Shown one piece after another: positions 11,182 through 20,562 of a stretch of 64,000 bases of DNA. This stretch comes from Guillardia theta CCMP2712 (taxonomy: Eukaryota > Cryptophyceae > Pyrenomonadales > Geminigeraceae): positions 153,337 to 217,336 of the forward strand of contig NW_005434663.1 of assembly GCF_000315625.1 (NCBI RefSeq), read 5' to 3'. The notes under the pieces are model-generated. The model was not told where the DNA came from. It searched no databases and was given only the letters and a program-made list of their open reading frames with translations. The first letter of the stretch is position 1, and every line of letters begins with the position of its first letter. The position numbers and the translations under genes were made by a program.

Positions 11182-14100
11182 TGCTCCTGCTAATCTTCTT
11201 CTTCTCCTCTCAATGCTCGCAGCTCTTCGGAGGAGGGTCACCATCCTGCGAGAAGCTGGCGGTTCCGATCTGGAGAAGCTCTCGATCCCCAGCCGTGGAC
11301 GGAAGGCGAGCGAGGTTGCTGAAACGTCAGACGGCTGAGGGCACTTGCCACAGGCATCTGTCCAACTTGAAGTGCTTGCTCCGACGACGACATGTCCACC
11401 AGCACTCGCTCAGCTCCGAGGACCTCGAGGCCTTCAACAAGTTGAAGAGCATGAGTGAGAGTGCGCAGGTGAAGTGGTTCTAAAGCTTGTTCCCGATGGT
11501 CATAAGACCAGCCTCTTCCATTCCTCATCTTCTTCATCCGCACCTCACATCCATTCTCCTTCTGACCTGCTCGCCCTGCTCTCTCCTCCAGCTCCTCTTC
11601 GCCTTCCTACGCAACTCTGCTCACCAAGCCTGTGGAGGAATCCCTGCGTCTGCTTGTCGCTGGTTTTCTTGCGATGATCCGGAAGTATTTGACAGGGAGG
11701 GAAGACATGGAATCTGATTCTTGTTGGGCAGGTCAGAGGAGCAGCCAACGAACTCTGTGAGAATGGTTTTGCGCGTCGTCTTCAACATGTACCTTGTCTC
11801 ACCTGCTACGATGATGGTGACTTGTATGTACAACCAGGTTTGCGATCTCCCTCAGCCGCTCCACTGCATCCTTCCGGTTCTTGACGACGCGAAATTGAAG
11901 AAGCTGTACTACGAGCGGTAAGACCACAGCAATGAGTCCAAAGATGACGCGCAAACAGACTGGGAGGGCATGTTTCAGGCTTGAAAGATAGAGAAACAAT
12001 CACAAAGGAGATCTGCAAGGTCCTGACGAAGAGTGGAGACGACAAGTCAAGAGATAAGCAATTGGACCGTAAGAGGAGTGTACAAACTCTCATCGGACAG
12101 AAAGGCAACGTCACCAATGTTTACTCCAACGCCATTCTTGACATTCTTGGAATCTCTTCGAACAATATAGCGAGGAGGTTGACGTCGCCAACCGCAGGAA
12201 TCAGATCGCCGCTAATCATCAGCATCGCCGACGGCATCGAGCAATCCTTTCATCGTCTTGAGATCTTGTTCTTTACCTCCGCTGGTTTCTCACCGGAAGA
12301 CGCTGCGGCCTTGATGATGTGCGACCTTCAAACTTTCTTCTCCTCCGAAACTCCAAGGAGTGAAAGCGAACCGTCCTCGCAAGCGCAAGGCAAGAAGATG
12401 TCAGATCTCCCACAGCTTGAAGCAGCGATCAAGCTGTCCGATGAGTTGGTCCGTGTTCCATTCCTTTCTGCCTCTGACTGAGCGTTGATGATCGTGATCC
12501 TGTTTCTTCTGCTCCACGTTTCTGTCGTCTCAACCTCTCCTTGCATCCTTCTCCTCCTGCTCTTCCTCTGTCTCCTTACCTCCCCTTCAATCTCACCCTC
12601 TTGTTGATCTCAGGAAGCCTCAGTGAGAGTTGGAGACGCACTTGCGGCATACAAGAGCGTCGAGCGGGCGGCAAACATCTTCCAGTCTGCTCTGCGAGCC
12701 AAGACCGACGTGCTCGCCTTCAGGTCAAACCCCTGCCACGCTGTCATCGCCCGCATCTTGTACTGCGGTGTGGGGCTGCTGGAAAGAGACAAGAGATACA
12801 AAGAAGCAATCCGAGTCATCGGTGGGCTGACTTGCTTCTTGCTCCTCTTGGATGATTCCTGTCACCCCGACAGATCTCCTGCTCAGCGCTGACTTGCCGC
12901 TCAAAGTTCACTTCTCCTCCCCTCAGCTTCTCCTGCGGAAAGTGATGGACCTGCAGCATACGGGTAGTTGCGTTCGCCCTCCCCTCCCTCTCCATGATCT
13001 TCCGCCAGGTTCTCTTGAATCAGCACTTTCGCTCTGTGAAGCATACCTAGAGAAGTCGAGCATTCAAGGTCACCCCCCTCCCCCAATCCCCTCATCTTCT
13101 CCCCCTCATCTTCTCCCCCTCATCTGCTCCCCCCCATCTCCTCCCCCTCATCTTCTCCCCCTCATCTCCTCCCCCTCATCTCCTCGCCTCTCTCCTCGCC
13201 TCTCTCCTCGCCTCTCTCCTCGCCTCTCCCCTCGCGCTGCTGTGCTGCTGTCGCTGCCTCCTCCCTATCCTGCTCTCTCACCCTCACCCTCTCCTTCTCT
13301 CTTTCCCTGTCCGCTCCATCGACAGGAGAGTTCCGCATCGCCATGGAAGCACGCTGCTCAAAGCTCTCAGGTACTGATGCCTGCTGGCACGAGAAGCCTC
13401 TCACCGAGACCCTCCGGTCCTGGCAGTCCCTCCCCGCCGATGGAAGCCGGCAGCCTTGCCCACGAGGAGGACAGCAACACAGCGGCAAATCGTCTCCGAC
13501 ATCCCATACGTGCTCGCCATCATCCCTTGACCCCACCTGACGCTGCTCCAGGTCGAGAACGCAGCTCTGCAGCATTACGCGAGCGAGGAGGGAGGGGGCT
13601 GGAAGTGCGGCATGCATACAGAGAACGGCATCTGGCACATGCTGTTTGGGGTCCTCCTAGCTGACGTCCTCCTGGACCCTTGCGACCTTTTCGTTCCCGA
13701 AGATTTGATGGAAGTGAAGCACCTGCCCTCTGCCTTTCACATGCTCCCCTCACTCTGCATTGCCGCAGAGTCCGCTGGATTTTGGGGGTTCAGCTTTCTT
13801 CGAGAGGAGGAGGTAGGGCAGAATGACGTGCAGCCCTATCATGACGTCTGGGGCAGACTTGAGATCTCACAACGACTGAGCTCTATCAGTGACGTGGCAG
13901 AGGGAGAAGGAGTTTGCCCCCTGGTCGATCGTCTGACGAAGAACTGGGATTGCTACAAGAACAGAATGTGCATCGGTGTGCAGTGGAACAGACACAGTCT
14001 GCAAGAGTTGATCGCCATCGCGCGGGTGGGTTCAGCACAAATACTCACATCAGCGTGATTGCTTCTTCGTGCAACGTGACAAATTTGACAGTGTATTGGA

Positions 14101-14665
14101 AAGGAAGTCATTGCATGCGTGTGCAACCTGTGAGACTCTTTGCGCGTCCCCGTCAAACTTTGACAAGCAGGGCAGGTTTGCAAGGGACTTTCAGACTTGG
14201 CGCCATGGTCTACCAGACCTTATCTTCTGGGACGAAGCGAAGGTGAGGGAGGGAATGAAGGAGAAGAGGAGGGGAGAAGAGGAGAAAAGAGGGGAGGGAA
14301 GGGAAGGAGGAGACAAGGTGAGGGGAGGCTCGAAGGGTCTTGTGTCGTCTTTAACGAAGGATCAGGATGCAAAATGTTCGTCGCTGCTAGTGGAGGTCAA
14401 GGGGCCAGGAGATAGTTTGAGCAACGCACAGGTACCTTAAACTGCCTGCGCGGGCGATTCTGACTGTCCTCTTCCTCGCTGCCACTTTCTCCCCTCCTTC
14501 TTCCCTCCGTCTTCTGTTTCACTTGCCTCCTCCTCCTCCTCCTCCTCCTCCCCAACCTCGGCCACGCCCGCTCTCTGCCTGTCGTCGGCTCAGATCGCGT
14601 GGATCCACGAGCTCCTGGAGGCAGGAGCACACGTCGAAGTTTGCCATGTTGAGCGATCACAATGA
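10450..14665 (+). CDS. FAN1: FAN1-type structure-specific nuclease (VRR-NUC)
   Basis: This is the Fanconi-associated nuclease 1 homologue, a 5' flap/interstrand-crosslink repair nuclease in the nucleus. The first exon encodes a PIP-like motif (ARTIKDFFG) and two SUMO-interaction-like motifs (HEICIEDEE, EVICIDSEGD) around a Gly/Ala microsatellite-coded tract. Middle exons (about 12000-13100) match the FAN1 helical/TPR region (SFHRLEILFFTSAGFS; ARILYCGVGLLERDKRYKEA; SALSLCEAYLEK). Exons at 13555-14045 match the pre-nuclease block (VENAALQHYASEEGGGWKC, ENGIWHMLFGVLLADVLLD). The VRR-NUC domain is clear: RHGLPDLIFWDEAK, LLVEVKGPGDSLSNAQ, then AWIHELLEAGAHVEVCHV before the stop, with the catalytic Asp and the Glu-x-Lys pair kept. 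No N-terminal UBZ finger is visible. Several introns contain minisatellites, and some middle exons (11000-11700) are not confidently resolved. Confidence 0.88.
10627..10757. repeat. GGAGCA/GGA hexamer repeat within the FAN1 first exon
   Basis: Tandem AGGAGC units in the coding strand encode a Gly/Ala tract. The same hexamer family recurs, on one strand or the other, at 11114-11191, about 19751-19903 and 32706-32811. Confidence 0.85.
11114..11191. repeat. CTCCTG hexamer repeat in a FAN1 intron
   Basis: About twelve near-perfect CTCCTG units lie just before a probable acceptor at about 11220. They generate Ser/Cys or poly-Leu frames that are not real coding. Confidence 0.85.
13082..13236. repeat. 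Minisatellite (about 14-bp CCCCCTCATCTTCT unit, then CGCCTCTCCT) in a FAN1 intron
   Basis: Two adjoining imperfect tandem arrays sit inside the intron between the exon ending SSIQ and the exon starting GEFRIAMEARC. Confidence 0.75.
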
Positions 14666-14682
14666 GGCTCCTCCTACCTCCT

Positions 14683-15690
14683 TCACTCTAGAAGCAAGTC
14701 GATCCCTGCCGGCAGACCCCTGGGCTTCTCCCTCCTGCTCGGAACGAACGCAAGCAGCTCCTTGCTCCTTGCCACGGCAGCGCAAGACTGGAACCCTTGC
14801 GAGCTGAATGCTGAACAACTTGAACGGTCGGGTTGAAAGGGGTCGACCAAACATCGTTCATCCAGCAGCAGTGTCATGCTACACTCCTCGGTGCCGCCAG
14901 GATTAGGGAAGGGAGAGGTGGTTGGTGCCTCCTGCAGACGGAGACTTCGTGACTTAGATATGCTGTCTTGCAGCTGCTTCACATGCTGCTGAACCTTCTG
15001 TATGTTGTGACACCTTTCTTCAACCTCCATAAGATCTTTCACGTAACCTGTTGTAGAACACGACTGTTCCGCAACATCAAACGTTCTTTCGACAACAACA
15101 ACGGACTTATGAGCGTCTTGTGTTCTTGCCTTCCATTCCCTCAAAGCAAACTGAGCAGCTCCCTTCCATCGTGAGCGCGTCACTTGCTGCTCCACCTGCT
15201 GCAACTTCGACGACCTGATTCGGAGTCTCCTCCATTCCTGTAAAGGGAGCTGTAACCTCCTCGTCCTCAGGCGGATCTCCAAGGTCCTGAAGAGCTTCTG
15301 CTGGCACTGAGCGAGAGATTTCTGACACGTGCTCCATCTCAATCGAGCAAAGGCTTCGTTCACTTGAGGTTCATCCCCGTCTGGGTCGAACTCGTCCTCC
15401 CCCGAAGATTCTGCTCTCGCTCGTCTCCTTGACCTTCCATTCGTCCTCGCAAGCCTTGATCGACTGATAGCACGCCATCCTTGAAGTGTGAGCCGAACAA
15501 AGAGACGCTCTCGATGTCGCTCTGCCCATTTCTGACGGAAGCTGAGGACATTTTCATACTCGAGGAATTTTCGCAGTGCCCACGAGTTCGCGTACACAGC
15601 GAGTTGATCGCAGGTCGTCTTGTTGTTCACATCATGCTTCGCACATGGAAGGAAGTTCTCTTCAACGTCCTCCAGCATCTTCTCTCTCAT
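14683..15690 (-). CDS. Coiled-coil protein with Sfi1-like Trp-Arg repeats
   Basis: A long single open frame of about 335 residues is rich in Arg, Gln, Glu and Leu. Short motifs with a conserved tryptophan recur: FRQKWAERHRERLF, LTLQGWRAISR, LPLQEWRRLR, FALREWKARTQ. This spacing resembles Sfi1/centrin-binding repeats of basal-body or centrosome proteins, but the match is by pattern only. The frame extends a few codons upstream of the first ATG (15690) to a GTG at 15705 next to a possible splice acceptor, so a 5' exon may exist. Its stop is only 17 bp from the FAN1 stop on the opposite strand. Confidence 0.6.
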   Translation of the reverse strand: MREKMLEDVEENFLPCAKHDVNNKTTCDQLAVYANSWALRKFLEYENVLSFRQKWAERHRERLFVRLTLQGWRAISRSRLARTNGRSRRRARAESSGEDEFDPDGDEPQVNEAFARLRWSTCQKSLAQCQQKLFRTLEIRLRTRRLQLPLQEWRRLRIRSSKLQQVEQQVTRSRWKGAAQFALREWKARTQDAHKSVVVVERTFDVAEQSCSTTGYVKDLMEVEERCHNIQKVQQHVKQLQDSISKSRSLRLQEAPTTSPFPNPGGTEECSMTLLLDERCLVDPFQPDRSSCSAFSSQGFQSCAAVARSKELLAFVPSRREKPRGLPAGIDLLLE

Positions 15691-16238
15691 CTCCTTCACC
15701 TTCACCTCATGACTTCATCGCGATTCTTACTGACTGCTTAGCATTGCTTCGTGTCAACGGAAGTCAAATATCCTCTGAAGTTACCACCCTTCTCTCCCTT
15801 CAAGTTACCTCCCTGACCCCACCCTCCTTCTCCCTATGCACCCTACCCTACCTTCACCAGACACCACCCACATTTACAGGTCAAAACCACCCGTACTCCG
15901 CCATAACTTGTTGCGACTCCCTCCCCTTGTGCTGTGCTGCCTCCCATTCCGTTCCTCCCTGGCCCCCCGCACCCCCCTCCCTCCTCCTCCTCCTCCTCCT
16001 CCTCCTCCTCCTCCTCCTCCTCCTCCTGAGTCTATCTACCCTCTTGTTCTCTCACTCTTCTGCTCCTCAGCTGCCTTGCTCTCATTCTCCTGCCCCTCTC
16101 CTCTCACTGTTTTCCCTCAAGCAGAGGGGGACAAAAGCTATCAAGAAGGTCCAAGTTGTGTCAGGAGGAGATGAGAAGTGACAGCTGAGACAATCAAGCT
16201 CTAAGACAACAGCTGCACTAGCATCAGAGGTTGACGTC
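15691..16238. other. Divergent intergenic region with CCT tract
   Basis: This is the presumed promoter region between the minus-strand coiled-coil gene and the plus-strand secreted protein. It holds a TCC microsatellite at 15974-16026 and CT-rich flanks. No supported coding sequence was seen. Confidence 0.5.
15974..16026. repeat. TCC microsatellite
   Basis: About 17 uninterrupted TCC units. Confidence 0.9.
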
Positions 16239-17403
16239 ATGCCAGCCTTCTTCAAGCTCTTCCTGCATGTGTGCAGTTTTGTCTTGTCGTGCCAATCGCT
16301 TGGCACCAGGCAGGCTGCTAACGCAAGAGTCAGTCACAGAGGTGCATTCGTGCCTGCCGGCAACTTGCTCCTCTTACACAAGTCCGTGAGTCTGCAAAGA
16401 ACTTTCGACTCAGCCTGCCGTGATGACACTATCAAGGGAGCAAAGATACGAACACGGTCACAGAAACCCTCAACACTCATGCAGGCGCCTGCGCTCTCCA
16501 AGAGTGATAGTTCCGCTGGGGACTCGAGTGGCCTTCAAGTCATCCCACAACTATTCCAGAGCTTGCTTTCGATTCGTGATAATCAGCACGTGAACGAATT
16601 GCCTGCAAAGTTGATTGTCGACACCGCAAACAAATTGAACTACACAGACTTCAGCAGCGGGTCAGGTGGATGGTCCCGCTGCTTTAGAACGACGAGAATC
16701 TCTCTGATGGAGAGCTCGTTCTGCAGTGTTTCCTTGGTGCTCCTTCCTGAAAAGTCGTCAATCCCTCCTCATGATAGGCCAGGGGCTGAATGGACTGTAC
16801 ACAAAGTGATTCAAGGAGATGTCAGGACCCGGCTGTTGCAAATCACTTTCTGTGCTGAAGATGAGAGCTTCATTGCAAGGATCATGCAGGATACCAAAGA
16901 AACGGTGGGTTGACACTAGCTCAACAATTGAGGCTGACCTGTTTCGTAGGGATTCCATGATTCCTTGAAGGCTTTCGAATGGAACAGGGCAAACGACGAG
17001 GAAGACTGTGTCTGCAGGGGAGGACGCTGCCCAAGAAGAGAAGGATGCAAGTTCTGGGTAGAGCTGATGAAAGACAGGTTCAGCAGGAGAAAATCTAGGT
17101 ACTCGTGGTGGGAGGGTGGAATATTTCTTATCCTTGGTTTTCAAGAACTGCTTCCTGCTTGGAGGACGTTCTTCTAGACGTGTCTAAAGACGCGCAAGTG
17201 TTCGAAGCCGGCCGAGGTCAACTGTTGCAGGTGAAAATTCTTTGTCTTGATCCCATTAAGTATTCTTGTGTCAGTTGTCGAATGAAGGTCCTGGTGTGGC
17301 GTGTGTCCTGGAGATTTCCTATGGCGGTGGCCTGACAGGGAACGGGACTGTCGAAAGCCCAAGGTTGAATGTGTTAGAATCAGAGAACTTCTGCAACTGT
17401 TGA
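16239..17403 (+). CDS. Secreted or organelle-targeted protein, unknown function
   Basis: The frame starts with a signal peptide (MPAFFKLFLHVCSFVLSCQS) and continues through four in-phase exons. The product includes a Cys cluster (DCVCRGGRCPRREGC), SCLEDVLLDVSKDAQVF and VACVLEISYGGGLTGNG, and ends ESENFCNC-stop. A RGAFVP segment about 35 residues in recalls plastid transit starts, but it is too far from the signal peptide to be convincing. The order of a Cys-initiated strand followed by ELMKDRF ... SCLEDV faintly recalls CpcT/CpeT phycobiliprotein lyases, which is a weak guess. A competing donor at 17371 splices in phase past the stop into the next gene (see findings), so this may be the N-terminal half of a larger PP2C protein. 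Confidence 0.55.
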
Positions 17404-17414
17404 GCTTCTGACAG

Positions 17415-19302
17415 ATCAACTCGTTATTTCCGTGAGAGGAATGAGGTACACGCTCGATCCCTCGATTTCAGACTCTGGTTCTCAAACCTTGAGCAGCCGA
17501 TTGGAAAACCTCCAGGAGGCTCCGACGGACCTGGAGAACAGCCGATTGTTGTCTCTGAGTTGCAAGATTATCCCGCGGATGCTCCGAGTGAAGGTGAATG
17601 TTTCGTGCTGTTCTCTTTGAATGTCGACACTCTACTTGCGCAGGCTACTGGAGTGGAGAGAGCCTTAAGATGCTGGAGAAGCCGCAAGAAGTCTCTCAGA
17701 GCAGTGAGTTCCCATCTTGCTGGTCTCCTTGTTGTCTTTCTTGTTGTCGGTGGATTATTGTGATAGTGCTGTACACAGCAGCAAAAATGCTCGAGGGAAG
17801 TCACGGAGTGAAAAAAACCCACAGATTGCTCAACCTGATTCGAAGTGCAAGATCTCGTCTGGGTTTGCTTGAAAGGCCTGATCAGAAAGGAGATCAGATT
17901 GCGAGGAAGGAAAAAGCTGCTGAAGATCTGCATGGAAAGGCATCAAACACCGCAAAGAAGCTTGCCTTGGGCTGTACAAAGGACTTCGATTTCGCCGCTT
18001 ACACTCTCCCTGGTTTCCGAGGGGAGAGCACGAAATTGAATCAGGACGGCTATCTCTGCTCCGCCAACTGCAACAGAGGGGACGCTCAGGTTGGCATCTT
18101 TGGTGTCTTGGACGGACATGGAGCAAGAGGACATTTTGTGCGAGACTATCTTGAAGCAGGTGATCCCTTGTGAGTCTCAGCCCATCTCAACATCTTCACA
18201 GAACTACTGCCAACCCTTCAAAACTTGTGCTTGATGGAGGACGAGAAGAGGGAGCCGGAGACGGAAGGATCCAGTTCGAGCTCTGTCGTCCAACGTCATA
18301 TGCTCGAAGCCGAAATCATCGCGAGGTTTCTCAATGTGAACAGGTCTTTACAATCCTGCTTTCATGTTGAGAGGGAGTGATTTCTTATTTCCCGGCAGAG
18401 CTCTTCTCAACCAAGTGGATTGTACCATGAGTGGCTCAACGTGTACCCTTGCTCTCGTCCTGCCCGATGGGAGCGGGAACAAGACGATGGTGTTTGCAAA
18501 CCTGGGTGACTCGAGAGCTGTCATCGGAGCTCGGCGAAGCGAGAACTCGCCCTTGGTATCCATTGATGCCACCATCGATCACAAACCAGGCATCCCGGCA
18601 GAGAGGAAACGGATCACAGACTCGGGAGGTTGGGTAGGCGTCATTGACCAAATGCAGAAGAGGTGCGGGAGGGTTTGGAAAACCCTCTGGGCTGACTCCT
18701 TGTGGGTGTAGGATCATGCTGCTTGAAGATTCGGTTGACGAAGGTTACGACGGTCAGAACATTCACTTCAACGCTGAATTTATCGACTCCGACAGCAACC
18801 CCAGGTGCGTCTCTTCGCCTCGCCTCCTCCGACTCACCTCTCTACAGCTTTGCATATCACAATGACATCTTGAGGAAGACGGCGAGAGTCTTCATCCCCG
18901 GCTCAAACTTGCCTGGCCTCGCTGTCAGTCGCTCCTTCGGCGATGAAGCCGTTGGTCACCTCGGCGTCACATCAAGCCCCGAAGTCACTTTCCTCAGCTG
19001 CTCGCCTGCTCATAAGTTCATCATTCTGGCTACTGACGGGCTCTGGGAGGTACAGCTCGAGTCTCTCGAGCTTCAAGGGTGATGATCGGATGTCGCCAGG
19101 TCCTGACCAGCCAGGAAAGCGTCGAGATTGTCGGGCAACATGCGGATGCGGACGGAGGGGCACGAGCTCTGCTTGACGTCGCTTCTCACAGGTGCTCTCT
19201 CATCCTCACAGCAAGTCACTGACCGTCTTGACAAGGTGGCAAAATCGCCCTCCCTATGTTTATCGCGATGACATCACTGTGATGATCGTTCAACTTCCAT
19301 GA
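17415..19302 (+). CDS. PP2C-family Ser/Thr protein phosphatase
   Basis: A metal-dependent protein phosphatase encoded by about eight exons. Canonical PPM motifs appear in order: TKLNQDGYLC; GIFGVLDGHGARG (metal Asp); GSTCTLALVLPDGSG; MVFANLGDSRAVIG; ATIDHKPGIPAERKRI; LPGLAVSRSFGDEAVGHLG; FIILATDGLWE (metal Asp); and YRDDITVMIVQLP-stop (final metal Asp). A Pro/Glu/Ser-rich N-terminal extension (GPGEQPIVVSELQDYP ... SGESLKMLEKPQE) precedes the domain, and its true start is unclear. The frame is open back to 17415 with a splice acceptor there, and MLEGSHGVKK at about 17788 is a minimal start. The segment 17705-17779 is either an intron or, if kept, encodes a hydrophobic stretch. Confidence 0.85.
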
Positions 19303-20562
19303 TCCTTGAAGATCGAGCTACTACCTGGCAAGATCGAGCTACTACCAACTTAACTTTGAGTAAAGAACCTGGCATCACAGGAAGTAAAATCTCATCTGGC
19401 ATTGTTTCTAGTTTGGGGGACAGCAGTCGGCAGGTTTAGGTTTGGTTCTCGCTGTCTTTTCTCTTCTCGCCGTTTGGCCTGTGCGACAGTGTCAGGGTCA
19501 AGCCTCCTCGACTCTCCTGATTGTCCTCGTACTGATTTTTAACTTAACTTCGAGTAAAGTTTCTAGTAAAAGACTCTGATGTGACTGCTCGGCTTCAAAA
19601 CATCCCATGGGCCCGGGCCATGGCGGCAGTGCCGCTACCCGCCGGAGCCGTCCGGGCCCCGGAGGTTTGAAATCTTCACGTGCGGTGTGAACTGGGGGAA
19701 TAGAGTGGGGGAGACAACAAAGCGCGAACAATGTGAGCATGAGCGAAGGTGATCCTCGTCCTCCTCCTCCTCCTCCTCCTGCTCCTCCTGCTCATCCTCC
19801 TCCTGCTCCTCCTCCTGATCCTCCTCCTGCTCCTCCTCCTGCTCCTCCTCCTGCTCCTCCTCCTGCTCCTCCTCCTGCTCCTCCTCCTGCTCCTCCTCCT
19901 CTCCACCACCACCTCCTCCCCATTCCTCTCTACTACTCCTTCCGTTGGTTCACTTGCGTCCTCTGTGTTGGCATCATCGATGTCGATGAATGCGTGTCTA
20001 ATGGACGCGATACTGTGGTGTTTGAAGATGCGCGGCTATCACACGAATGGGATTCGCGTATAGATCTCACCAACATATGTGTCCAGCCAGTTCTCTGCCC
20101 TTCTCTCTCTCACTACCCTGTCCTCTTACCTCGCCTCTGTCTGCCTCACTTGCTGCTGTACCGGCTCCTCCTCTTCTGATCTTGCACTGCAGATGCTTCA
20201 CCCCTGCGTCGCCTGAGTATCCGACGGATTGTGATTTATGTTTGTATGCGTTGTAATGAGTAAATGAAAGTGTAACAGCAAAGAAGTAGATTGATTGACA
20301 ATGACAACAACAACGATCATGACAAAACATGATGATGTTCTTGATCTCAAGGCCAACGTTCTTCATGCCAAGGTCTGTCACGCGTGTCCCTGATATCCAT
20401 TGCGAACTATTTCCAAGTGATTTTTGTCTCGGGAGAAGAGAACCTGAAGAGTCAAGGTCAGAGCATGCATGGTAACTTGACATGTCAACAAAGTCTGCCG
20501 CTGTCGAACTGTCGTGAGTCTGCCCGCACGGTCAGTCGAAGTTTCTCATGCGCGCTGAGTAC
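19303..20562. other. Intergenic region with repeats
   Basis: No confident gene. It contains a duplicated GATCGAGCTACTACC word (19312-19345), a duplicated TTAACTT(T/C)GAGTAAAG word (about 19350 and 19540), a short GC-rich palindromic patch (about 19605-19665) and a CTCCTG/CTC repeat. Minus-strand frames at 20340-20520 could be the last exons of the ion-channel gene. Confidence 0.45.
19751..19903. repeat. CTCCTCCTG microsatellite
   Basis: A long run of CTC/CTG triplets, mostly in a 9- or 12-bp higher-order unit. It generates spurious poly-Pro, poly-Leu and poly-Arg frames. Confidence 0.9.

Noticed and set aside
19676-19912. Poly-Arg/Ser, poly-Pro and poly-Leu open frames
   Set aside because: They are translations of a CTC/CTG microsatellite in different frames. 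The same applies to frames at 2056-2311, 10366-10805, 11023-11244, 20485-20828, 32621-32887, 55194-55630 and 61985-62288.
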